A stretch of 64,000 nt of DNA from UBA5109 sp038148755 (lineage in GTDB: Bacteria > Pseudomonadota > Gammaproteobacteria > Pseudomonadales > Pseudohongiellaceae): NCBI GenBank assembly GCA_038148755.1, contig JAYQWA010000003.1, forward strand, positions 130,843-194,842. The letters run 5' to 3'. Made by a program: the position numbers and the translations under genes. Under the pieces are notes generated by a model. That model was not told the origin of the DNA, did not search any database, and was given only the letters and a program-made list of their open reading frames with translations. The stretch's first letter is position 1. Each line of letters starts with the position of its first letter. Below, in pieces: positions 24,340-30,870 of this stretch.

Positions 24340-25764
24340 ATGTCAGGTTTACGTGGGGAATTTAGTTCGAAACTTGGATTTATTCTCGCAACAGCAGGTT
24401 CTGCTGTTGGCATTGGTAATTTGGTTGGTTTCCCGGTGATGGCGGCCAAAAATGGTGGTGCCGCTTTTCTGATTATTTACTTGGCCTTTGTCGTGCTGGT
24501 GTGCTTTCCGGTGATGCTGGCTGAAATTGCCATGGGCAGAGCGGCGCAGAAAAATCCGGTGGGTTCATTTTATGCCTTATCAGGCAACAGCAATTTCTGG
24601 GGCCGGGTTGGCGGTCTGGCGGTTGTCACACCCTTCATGATTGCCGTGTTTTACTCGGTGATTACCATCTGGATTATGTTGTACCTGCTGCAGGCATTAA
24701 GTGGCAACCTGGATCGCCTGGCTGAACCATCGGCCTTTGGTGAAATTGTTGCCTCACCGACCTTGTTTATTTATTTGTTTTTAACCATGGCAGTTGTTTA
24801 CGGCATTCTGGCTGGTGGTGTCAAAGACGGTATTGAAAAAGCCGCTAAAGTGTTAATGCCTTTATTATTTTTGATGCTCCTGTTTCTGGTGATTTTTGTC
24901 ATGACCCTGGATAACGCTGAAGCCGGTGTCGCGTATTATCTGATACCGGATTTCAGCAAAATTAACAGCACGGTTATCAGGTCAGCAATGAACCAGGCTT
25001 TTTTCTCGCTATCTTTGGGCATGGGGATTCTGATTACCTATGGCTCCTATTTCAGTCGTGAAGAAAAGATAGTGAACTCGACAAGAATGGTTGCGATGAC
25101 TGATACCGCTGTTGCCTTTTTTGCAGGCTTACTTATTTTACCGGCAATTTTTGCGATTAACCCGGATGTTGATGTGCAAAGTTTAACGGATAGCAGTGTC
25201 AGTCTGATTTTTTCTTACTTGCCGCAGCTGTTTCTGGAAATGCAGTCTTTCCTTGGTTATACCGGCGCCAGTATTGTCGCGATAGTTTTTTTCTTATTGG
25301 TGTTTTTTGCGGCGATAACCTCGCTGGTGTCCATCAGTGAAATTCCGATAGCCTGGATGGTCGATGAAAAAAAATATTCCCGCCGTAAAGCTTTGGCGGT
25401 AATGGCTATGGCGGAAGGTGTTTTTATTGTGCTGGCAACTATGTCCCTGGGTATGGTTGGTTGGCTGTCTTCCATGGCAACCTATGGCGATATCAACAAA
25501 TCATTTTTTGATATGATTTATGATCTTTTTTATGACACTGTTCTGCCATTTACCGGTTTTCTGGTGTGTATTTTTTGTTCCTATCGCTGGCAGCGCAGTG
25601 ATTTTATTGATGAGATTGGCAAGGGCAGCGACAATTTTTCATCGTCTTTGTTAGCTTCGTATATCACTTTATCGCTGGGCACATTTATTCCGTTAATTCT
25701 GTTGCTGGTATTTGCCAACAATGTCGCCCAGATTTATTTCGGTTTTAATCTGCTGGGTTTTTAA
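24340..25764 (+). CDS. SNF-family sodium-dependent symporter (neurotransmitter:sodium symporter)
   Basis: A 474-residue membrane transporter with about 11-12 helices. The N-terminal ATAGSAVGIGNLVGFPVMAAKNGG is the family sodium/substrate site in TM1, and MNQAFFSLSLGMGILITYGSY is the TM6 counterpart. Bacterial members (LeuT, TnaT, MhsT type) take up amino acids with sodium, so an amino acid is the likely substrate. The frame is open upstream to 24190, but the family starts at ATG 24340 (MSGLRGEFSSKLG), which has a weak AAGAGAG ribosome site. It is divergent from the caspase gene; ratA follows 9 bases downstream. Confidence 0.9.
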   Translation: MSGLRGEFSSKLGFILATAGSAVGIGNLVGFPVMAAKNGGAAFLIIYLAFVVLVCFPVMLAEIAMGRAAQKNPVGSFYALSGNSNFWGRVGGLAVVTPFMIAVFYSVITIWIMLYLLQALSGNLDRLAEPSAFGEIVASPTLFIYLFLTMAVVYGILAGGVKDGIEKAAKVLMPLLFLMLLFLVIFVMTLDNAEAGVAYYLIPDFSKINSTVIRSAMNQAFFSLSLGMGILITYGSYFSREEKIVNSTRMVAMTDTAVAFFAGLLILPAIFAINPDVDVQSLTDSSVSLIFSYLPQLFLEMQSFLGYTGASIVAIVFFLLVFFAAITSLVSISEIPIAWMVDEKKYSRRKALAVMAMAEGVFIVLATMSLGMVGWLSSMATYGDINKSFFDMIYDLFYDTVLPFTGFLVCIFCSYRWQRSDFIDEIGKGSDNFSSSLLASYITLSLGTFIPLILLLVFANNVAQIYFGFNLLGF

Positions 25765-25773
25765 CAAGTCTCC

Positions 25774-26205
25774 GTGACGCATATACAACAAAACGCTTTA
25801 CTGCCATATTCGGCTCAGGCCATGTTTGATCTGATCAATGATATTGCATCCTACCCGCAATTTATGAATGGTTGTCTTGCTGCTGAAGTGCTGCACAGAT
25901 CTGAGACTGAAGTGCTCGCCCGGCTTGATTTAGGCAAAGCCGGTTTGAAATATTCCTTCACTACAAGAAATACTTTAGATGCGCCTGAGAGTATGACGAT
26001 GGAACTGGTCGACGGGCCTTTCAAACAGTTCGATGCACGCTGGACATTCACAGCCCTGACCGAAGACGCCTGCAAGGCCAGTCTGGATATGCAGTTTGAA
26101 TTCAGTTCCGGCCTGCTGGATCTGGCACTGAAAAATCTGTTTGATAGCTCCTGCAAGAATCTGGTCAATGCCGTGTGTAAGCGAGCAGATAAGCTTTATG
26201 GCTGA
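25774..26205 (+). CDS. ratA: RatA, ribosome association / ubiquinone-binding START-like protein
   Basis: A 143-residue member of the COQ10/START (polyketide cyclase-like) family. The blocks are YSAQAMFDLINDIASYPQFM, the Cys-containing GCLAAEVLHR, LVDGPFKQFDARWTF and FEFSSGLLDLALKNLF. It starts at a GTG. In E. coli RatA has been described both as a ribosome-association factor and as a Coq10-like ubiquinone binder; the sequence does not decide between them. It overlaps the next gene, rnfH, by 8 bases, the conserved ratA-rnfH pair, and both stand near smpB and bamE as in E. coli. Confidence 0.92.
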   Translation: MTHIQQNALLPYSAQAMFDLINDIASYPQFMNGCLAAEVLHRSETEVLARLDLGKAGLKYSFTTRNTLDAPESMTMELVDGPFKQFDARWTFTALTEDACKASLDMQFEFSSGLLDLALKNLFDSSCKNLVNAVCKRADKLYG

Positions 26206-26569
26206 CCCTGTTAAAAAAGACGACGCGAATGATTTCCCAAGCCTGGCTCCCAATATTGAGGTCGAAGTGGCTTATGCCTTGCCGGATGAGCAGTTTTTGA
26301 GATCACTGTCAGTCAAGCCGGGGACTACAGCCCTGGCTGCGGTGATGGCTTCAGGGCTGACCAGCAAATATCCCGACCTGAATATAAAAGAAGCCAAAAT
26401 GGGTATTTTTTCGAAGCCACTGGATGGCAAGCAGTTGCCTGTCCCAGAGGAATATATACTGGAGCCCAAAGATCGGGTGGAAATTTACCGGCCTTTATTA
26501 ATAGACCCTAAACAGGCCAGACTGCAAAGAGCCTTGAAAAAGCAGGCTGCAGAAAAAAAGAAAAGCTGA
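26198..26569 (+). CDS. rnfH: RnfH family protein (ubiquitin-like fold)
   Basis: A 123-residue protein starting at ATG 26198 inside the last codons of ratA. The family blocks are VEVAYALPDEQFLRSLSVKPG, the MGIFSKPL segment, and LEPKDRVEIYRPLLIDPKQAR; the end is lysine-rich. RnfH has a beta-grasp (ubiquitin-like) fold and no settled function. Translation is probably coupled to ratA. A longer frame beginning at 26141 lies wholly inside ratA and is not supported. Confidence 0.92.
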   Translation: MADPVKKDDANDFPSLAPNIEVEVAYALPDEQFLRSLSVKPGTTALAAVMASGLTSKYPDLNIKEAKMGIFSKPLDGKQLPVPEEYILEPKDRVEIYRPLLIDPKQARLQRALKKQAAEKKKS

Positions 26570-26609
26570 AGCAAGTAAGAAGCAGGTAAAAAGTAGATAG
26601 AAAGTAGGG

Positions 26610-26981
26610 TTACTGCGTCGCGGTAAGTTCACCGAACTGATCATTTTCCGGGGTTTGCTGGAAGTCCCCGTCAAAATGAGTCATAAAACCATTGTCATCA
26701 AAGTAGATACTGATTCTTTCCTGTACGCGCTCACCACCACCAGGCTGGAAGCTGTAGATATAATCCCAGCGATCCTGGTCAAAGGTGTCACGCACCAATG
26801 GCGTTCCCATGATGAAATTCACCTGGCGCTTGGTCAGACCGGGTCGCAACTGGTCAACCTGATCCTGCGTGATAAGATTTCCCTGCGGAATATCCAGACG
26901 ATAGACGCCCGGGAAGCTGAGCGGGGAATTACTGCACGCCGTTAGCATTAAAACTGCGATGATGGATAAAGCTCTATTCAA
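26610..26981 (-). CDS. bamE: Outer-membrane assembly lipoprotein BamE (SmpA)
   Basis: BamE is a small lipoprotein of the BAM complex that inserts outer-membrane beta-barrels. The best start is TTG 26981, which has AAGG about 9 bases upstream and gives a 123-residue protein with a lipobox (VLMLTAC). The mature protein shows PGVYRLDIPQGNLITQ, RPGLTKRQVNFIMGTPLV and WDYIYSFQPGGG, the SmpA/OmlA family blocks. The frame is open upstream to 27080 but that part is not family-like. It is divergent from fur; the shared intergenic region has three spaced TATTAAT repeats. Confidence 0.93.
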   Translation of the reverse strand: MNRALSIIAVLMLTACSNSPLSFPGVYRLDIPQGNLITQDQVDQLRPGLTKRQVNFIMGTPLVRDTFDQDRWDYIYSFQPGGGERVQERISIYFDDNGFMTHFDGDFQQTPENDQFGELTATQ

Positions 26982-27083
26982 GGGTTTTGACCTTTTTAAC
27001 GAGACTATTAACAAGACCTGTACTTTACTTAGTTCTGTGGACAGGCATAATACCGAAAACAAAGTTGATGTTACAGACACATC

Positions 27084-27114
27084 TATTAATGGATTATTAA
27101 TGAGCTATTAATAA
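27084..27114. promoter_or_regulatory. Three TATTAAT repeats with 11-bp period; dyad in the bamE-fur intergenic region
   Basis: TATTAAT occurs at 27084-27090, 27095-27101 and 27106-27112, exactly 11 bases apart, so all three face the same side of the helix. The last two also form a perfect dyad (TTATTAAT 27094-27101, GAGCT, ATTAATAA 27107-27114). It lies 60-90 bases before fur and could be a binding site for a regulator of fur or bamE. It resembles Fur boxes only loosely. Confidence 0.45.
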
Positions 27115-27173
27115 ACAGTGAATGTGCCAGCTATTATAAACATCAAACAATAAAGAATTGAGGATTTAGATCA

Positions 27174-27587
27174 ATGTCAGGAGAAAATCAGGAACTCCGC
27201 AATGCCGGGCTGAAAGTCACCTTGCCGCGCGTAAAAATCATGCAGATTCTGGAAGCCGCTGAATCCAGGCATATGAGCGCGGAAGATGTCTATAAAGCCC
27301 TGCGTGATGCTGATGAAGACGTCGGTCTGGCAACGGTCTATAGAGTATTGACCCAGTTTGAAGCGGCAGGCTTGGTGATGCGTCACCACTTTGAAGGTGG
27401 TCACTCAGTATTTGAAATGATGACGGAAGATCACCATGACCATATTGTTTGTACCAAGTGCGGCAAAGTTGAAGAGTTTTACGATGAGATAATCGAAGCT
27501 CAGCAAAAAAAGCAGGCAGCTGCGAAGGGGTTTACCATTAGTGATCATTCACTATACATATATGGTCTCTGCAAATCCTGCCAATAA
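27174..27587 (+). CDS. fur: Ferric uptake regulator Fur
   Basis: A 137-residue metal-responsive repressor. The winged helix has KVTLPRVKIMQILE and DVGLATVYRVLTQFEAAGLV. The metal-site region HHFEGGHSVFEM is followed by DHHDHIVCTKCGKVEEF (regulatory and structural zinc sites, CxxC) and the end LYIYGLCKSC. Length and motifs are typical for Fur of gammaproteobacteria rather than Zur. A ribosome site (TTGAGGA) precedes the ATG. It probably represses iron-uptake genes with Fe(II) as corepressor; bamE lies divergent, as in many relatives. Confidence 0.96.
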   Translation: MSGENQELRNAGLKVTLPRVKIMQILEAAESRHMSAEDVYKALRDADEDVGLATVYRVLTQFEAAGLVMRHHFEGGHSVFEMMTEDHHDHIVCTKCGKVEEFYDEIIEAQQKKQAAAKGFTISDHSLYIYGLCKSCQ

Positions 27588-27591
27588 GGCC

Positions 27592-27752
27592 TGTTGCTCT
27601 TGACTATTCTTCGTTGTGAGCATTTTTGAAAATGCTCATTTACCTGTTGTTGTAACTCCGCTTTTTAAAAAATGCTCACGCCTCGACTAGCCTGCGCTCA
27701 CTACGGCCTTATATGCTTTAAACATTTTGCCTCGTCTGAACTTCGTTTTCAA
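27592..27752 (+). repeat. 3'-UTR hairpin repeat, copy 1 (after fur)
   Basis: The element begins about 5 bases after the fur stop. It holds an inner hairpin (GAGCATTTT 27618-27626 with AAAATGCTC 27629-27637) and a long-range stem (GTGAGCATTTTT 27616-27627 with AAAAATGCTCAC 27668-27679). The loop reads CTCATTTACCTG...GTAACTCCGCT, and a 3' flank of CGCCTCG...TGCGCTCAC follows. Loop and flanks recur after grpE, dnaJ and infB, while the stem arms differ. A second 3' flank copy lies near 27729. Confidence 0.6.
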
Positions 27753-27767
27753 AAATGCGGAAATGGC

Positions 27768-27983
27768 TTAAGCAGCAATTTCTATATAAGAGGACCGGGT
27801 GACCGATTTTGGAATTTCTAGGCCTTCTTCTTTTAAGCCTTCAATATGGAATTTAATCGCTTCACGCATATTATTTTCAGTTTCTTCTGCTGTTTTCCCG
27901 GTTGAAGCACAACCCGGTAAATCTGGAGAGTAAGCAGAAAAACCTGTTTTGGATTCTTCTATAATGATCAGGAATTTGCTCAT
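27768..27983 (-). CDS. hicB: HicB family antitoxin
   Basis: A 71-residue HicB domain: FLIIIEESKTGFSAYSPDLPGC is the partial RNase-H-like fold seen in HicB, followed by AEETENNMREAIKFHIEGL. A short C-terminal tail replaces a full DNA-binding domain; it probably neutralises HicA and helps autorepression. It lies 14 bases downstream of hicA in the same direction, the usual toxin-first order of hicAB. Confidence 0.9.
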   Translation of the reverse strand: MSKFLIIIEESKTGFSAYSPDLPGCASTGKTAEETENNMREAIKFHIEGLKEEGLEIPKSVTRSSYIEIAA

Positions 27984-27997
27984 TTTTTAAGTCCTGC

Positions 27998-28168
27998 TTA
28001 TTTGAAGATGCTGTTTGCGGTGCCTACCGCCAGGTCGTCATTCATCTTGCCTGGAACGGTAACCAGGCCGTTTTTTCTAGGGTGTTTGTACTGACGATGA
28101 CTGCCTTTGATTCTCACTAAAAACCAACCATCGACAGCAATCAACTTGGTAATTTCCTTTACCTTCAT
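27998..28168 (-). CDS. hicA: HicA family mRNA interferase toxin
   Basis: A 56-residue HicA toxin, an mRNA-cleaving double-stranded-RNA-binding-like protein. The core is VDGWFLVRIKGSHRQYKHP, with the catalytic His in GSHR, then LVTVPGKMNDDLAVGT. ATG 28168 is preferred: it has GGAAG about 8 bases upstream, whereas ATG 28183 has none. It stands between fur and recN, where most gammaproteobacteria have no such gene, so the pair is an insertion in the core order. An inverted repeat just upstream is a likely operator. Confidence 0.88.
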   Translation of the reverse strand: MKVKEITKLIAVDGWFLVRIKGSHRQYKHPRKNGLVTVPGKMNDDLAVGTANSIFK

Positions 28169-28171
28169 AGG

Positions 28172-28189
28172 ACATACTTCCATGTATGT
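28172..28189. promoter_or_regulatory. Inverted repeat upstream of hicA, candidate HicB operator
   Basis: ACATAC (28172-28177), a 6-base spacer and GTATGT (28184-28189) form a perfect dyad directly before the hicA start. HicAB systems are usually autoregulated through such operators, so binding by the HicB-HicA complex is likely (inference). Confidence 0.5.
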
Positions 28190-28217
28190 TTCTGAATTTA
28201 TAGCAGATAAACTAAAT

Positions 28218-29879
28218 CTACGCCATCATTTCCCTGGCATGCGCCATGGAGCTTGCGTTTTCTGCATTGCCACCCAGCATGCGGGCGATTTCGATGACTT
28301 TGGCTTCGCCATCCAGTTCATTGACTTGGGTGCTGATGGAGTTTTTGCCGGCAAATTTGCTGACATAAAGATGCTGGTGGCCCTGGCTGGCAACCTGGGC
28401 CTGATGAGTGACACAGAGTACCTGGCCTTTATCGCCCAGTTGTCTTAAAAGATCACCGACAGCCAGCGCGACGGTGCCGCCGATCCCGACATCGACTTCG
28501 TCAAAGATCAGTGAAGGAATGGCAGAGGTTTGTGCAGTGACAACCTGAATGGCCAGGCTGATTCTGGAAAGTTCACCACCGGAGGCAATCTTGACCAGGG
28601 GTTTCGGACTTTGACCGGGATTGGTGCTCACCAGAAACTCAATCTTTTCATTACCTTTGCTATTTGGCGTGCCGGATTCATCTTTATGCAAGGCAACACT
28701 GAAACTGGCTGAACCCATATCCAGCTTTTTCAGTTGTGTATTAATGGCTTTGGCTAATTTTAGCGCACCATCCTTGCGTTTTTCACTGAGTTCATCCGCC
28801 AGATTCCGGTATGTACTTTCCAGCGCTTTTAATTCTTTCTTAAGTTTTTCAATCTGTTCGTCGGCTGAACCTGCGGCACCTATTTGTTCCTGCAGCTGTT
28901 GATGGAAGGCAGGTAAGTCTTCAGGTTTAACTTTGTGTTTGCGAGCAAGTTGGTGAATGACCGACAGACGTTCATCCAGTTCCTGCAAACGTGCCGGATT
29001 CATATCAAGACTATCGGCAGCCTGATTTAATTCACTGCTGGCTTCTTCAACCTGAATTAAGGCCGTGTTGAGAAGTTCATAAGCCGTTTCCATGCTGGGG
29101 CTGCGGTAGGGCATATTTTCCAGTAAAGACTGGGCCTGGCTCAGGGCAGTCTCGATGTTGTGTTCATCGTTGTCCCGGCATAAATCGATGACGGCTTGCA
29201 GAGAGCTGAGTATGCTTTCAGCATGGCTAAGCTGCTGATGTTCGTCTTCCAGGGCAGGGTATTCGTCAGCAGCAAGATTTAAATCATCCAGTTCTTTTAA
29301 CTGATAGTGCTGCAATTCAAAACGGGCATTGTGCTCTTCGGCCTGACTTTCCAGCGTTTCCAGTTTTTTATGTTCAGCTAGCCAGCTTTGTGCGGTCTGG
29401 GCAACTTTAGCGGCCAGTTCTGTTGTGTCGCAATAATCATCCAGCAGGCGCTGATGGGTACCGGTTTTTAATAAGGACTGATGCTCATGCTGGCTATGGA
29501 TATCGACCAGCAGCTCACCTAGCTGTTTGAGTTCATTGAGGGTGACTGGTCTGCCGTTGATAGTGGCTTTGGAACGTCCTTCGGCGGTAACGACCCGGCG
29601 TAGAATACATTCATCATCGGCATCGTAGTCCTGTTCTGCCAACCAGTTTTGAGCCTGCTTATTGCTTTTAATATCAAATCTGGCACAAATTTCGGTTTTG
29701 TCCTGGCCCGGCTGAATCACATCTTTGTCGGCACGATCGCCCAGCGTCAGGGCCAGTGCGTCCAGCATAATGGACTTTCCCGCGCCGGTTTCGCCGGTAA
29801 TAACTGTCATGCCTGGCTTCAGTTCAAGGTCGAGCTGTTCAACGATGGCGTAGTTGTTGATAGTAAGTTGATTGAGCAT
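28218..29879 (-). CDS. recN: DNA repair protein RecN
   Basis: A 553-residue SMC-like ATPase for double-strand-break repair. Walker A is GETGAGKSIMLDALALTLG near the N-terminus. Central coiled coils (about residues 160-370) are Glu/Leu/Ala-rich. The C-terminal lobe carries the signature ASGGELSRISLAIQ and Walker B LIFDEVDVGIGG, then GQVLCVTHQAQVA. Length is typical. RecN is usually LexA-regulated; I did not find a clear CTGT(N8)ACAG box in the upstream bases. The divergent grpE lies about 150 bases away. Confidence 0.96.
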   Translation of the reverse strand: MLNQLTINNYAIVEQLDLELKPGMTVITGETGAGKSIMLDALALTLGDRADKDVIQPGQDKTEICARFDIKSNKQAQNWLAEQDYDADDECILRRVVTAEGRSKATINGRPVTLNELKQLGELLVDIHSQHEHQSLLKTGTHQRLLDDYCDTTELAAKVAQTAQSWLAEHKKLETLESQAEEHNARFELQHYQLKELDDLNLAADEYPALEDEHQQLSHAESILSSLQAVIDLCRDNDEHNIETALSQAQSLLENMPYRSPSMETAYELLNTALIQVEEASSELNQAADSLDMNPARLQELDERLSVIHQLARKHKVKPEDLPAFHQQLQEQIGAAGSADEQIEKLKKELKALESTYRNLADELSEKRKDGALKLAKAINTQLKKLDMGSASFSVALHKDESGTPNSKGNEKIEFLVSTNPGQSPKPLVKIASGGELSRISLAIQVVTAQTSAIPSLIFDEVDVGIGGTVALAVGDLLRQLGDKGQVLCVTHQAQVASQGHQHLYVSKFAGKNSISTQVNELDGEAKVIEIARMLGGNAENASSMAHAREMMA

Positions 29880-29954
29880 AAGGATCCTATGGCCTGCTTG
29901 AATTGTAGTACAAAATTCGCTGCGCTTTCGATGCTTATTTTTCTTCGATGTTCT

Positions 29955-29982
29955 CTTGAAAGCATTAAGCCTGACCCCATAT
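29955..29982 (+). promoter_or_regulatory. Sigma-32 (RpoH) heat-shock promoter of grpE
   Basis: CTTGAAA (29955-29961), a 13-base spacer and CCCCATAT (29975-29982) match the RpoH consensus (CTTGAAA, 11-16 bases, CCCCATNT) at every stated base. The predicted start lies about 45 bases before the grpE ATG. Confidence 0.85.
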
Positions 29983-30031
29983 AGCGTCTATTCCGAATTT
30001 GTCACAAATAACGCGTTAGTTGGAGGAAAGC

Positions 30032-30628
30032 ATGGCTAAAGAGGAAGCTTCCAAGAAGAAAGGCAAGAAGCAGGATCAGCAGGAAGCGGAACAAAGCGCC
30101 GAGGCTGCCATGCATGGCAGTAGCGAGGAAACTGCTGAAGAACAGGATAACGAGATTGATGCCGGGTTACAGGCAGCCATTGATGAGGCAGTAGCAGCCG
30201 CACTGGCTGAACAGCAGGACTCCGTGTTAAGGGCGCAAGCCGAGGTACAGAACATGCGTCGCCGCTGTGAAGCCGATGTTGAAAAGGCACATAAATATGC
30301 TTTGGAGAAATTCAGCATCGAGCTGTTAAACGTTATGGATAACATGGAACGGGCTTTACAGGCTGTGGCAGATCCTGAAGATGAAAAGGTTAAAGGCTTG
30401 TGTGAAGGAATTGAGCTGACGATTAAGGAATTTGTTTCAGTTTTTAATAAATTTGCCATTGAGCAGATTGATCCACAGGGAGAACCTTTTGACCCTCAGG
30501 CACATCAGGCGATGTCCTTGGTGGAAAATCCTGATGTGGAACCGAATACGGTTATTGCCGTGGTGCAAAAGGGCTACAGCTTGAATGGCAGAGTAATTCG
30601 GCCAGCCATGGTGATGGTGTCGAAATAA
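30032..30628 (+). CDS. grpE: Nucleotide exchange factor GrpE
   Basis: GrpE releases ADP from DnaK. The 198-residue protein starts at ATG 30032 with a strong GGAGG at 30022-30026. A long acidic/lysine-rich and helical N-terminal part leads to the head domain with AQAEVQNMRRRCEADVEKA, FSIELLNVMDNMERAL, the QIDPQGEPFDPQAHQAMS motif and GYSLNGRVIRPAMVMV. A perfect sigma-32 promoter lies upstream. dnaK and dnaJ follow on the same strand; a hairpin repeat and a second sigma-32 promoter separate grpE from dnaK. Confidence 0.97.
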   Translation: MAKEEASKKKGKKQDQQEAEQSAEAAMHGSSEETAEEQDNEIDAGLQAAIDEAVAAALAEQQDSVLRAQAEVQNMRRRCEADVEKAHKYALEKFSIELLNVMDNMERALQAVADPEDEKVKGLCEGIELTIKEFVSVFNKFAIEQIDPQGEPFDPQAHQAMSLVENPDVEPNTVIAVVQKGYSLNGRVIRPAMVMVSK

Positions 30629-30640
30629 ACCAATTCACCA

Positions 30641-30735
30641 TGAGGTTGATAGTAAATGGTTCAACATGCTCATTTGCTCAATAGGCAAACTTCGCTGTTT
30701 AGCCACTTTTTACCTCGTCTTGGTTTCACTGGTTG
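30641..30735 (+). repeat. 3'-UTR hairpin repeat, copy 2 (after grpE, degenerate)
   Basis: It starts about 12 bases after the grpE stop. The loop GCTCATTTGCTC...AAACTTCGCT matches copy 1 at GCTCATTT and again at the AACT.CGCT end. Imperfect arms (AGTAAATGGTTCAAC and GTTTAGCCACTTTTTACC) still pair partly, and the flank TACCTCGTC resembles the CGCCTCG flank of the other copies. Confidence 0.45.
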
Positions 30736-30774
30736 AAATTTATTGATTTAGAGCAAGAACATTATTGGAAAGGC

Positions 30775-30802
30775 CTTGAAATATTTCAGAAAGGGCCGAT
30801 AT
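30775..30802 (+). promoter_or_regulatory. Sigma-32-type promoter of dnaK
   Basis: CTTGAAA (30775-30781), a 13-base spacer and GCCGATAT (30795-30802) fit the RpoH promoter with two mismatches in the -10 part. The spacer equals that of the grpE promoter. It lies about 70 bases before the dnaK start. Confidence 0.65.
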
Positions 30803-30870
30803 TGAGACATATATAAAGGTGCGATGACAGATATCTGAGCTAGCACTGGTTTAACGGGAGAAAGAGAATT

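Noticed and set aside
27616..27679. CRISPR-like repeats after fur
   Set aside because: The GAGCATTTT motifs are inverted repeats of one hairpin element, not regularly spaced direct repeats with spacers.
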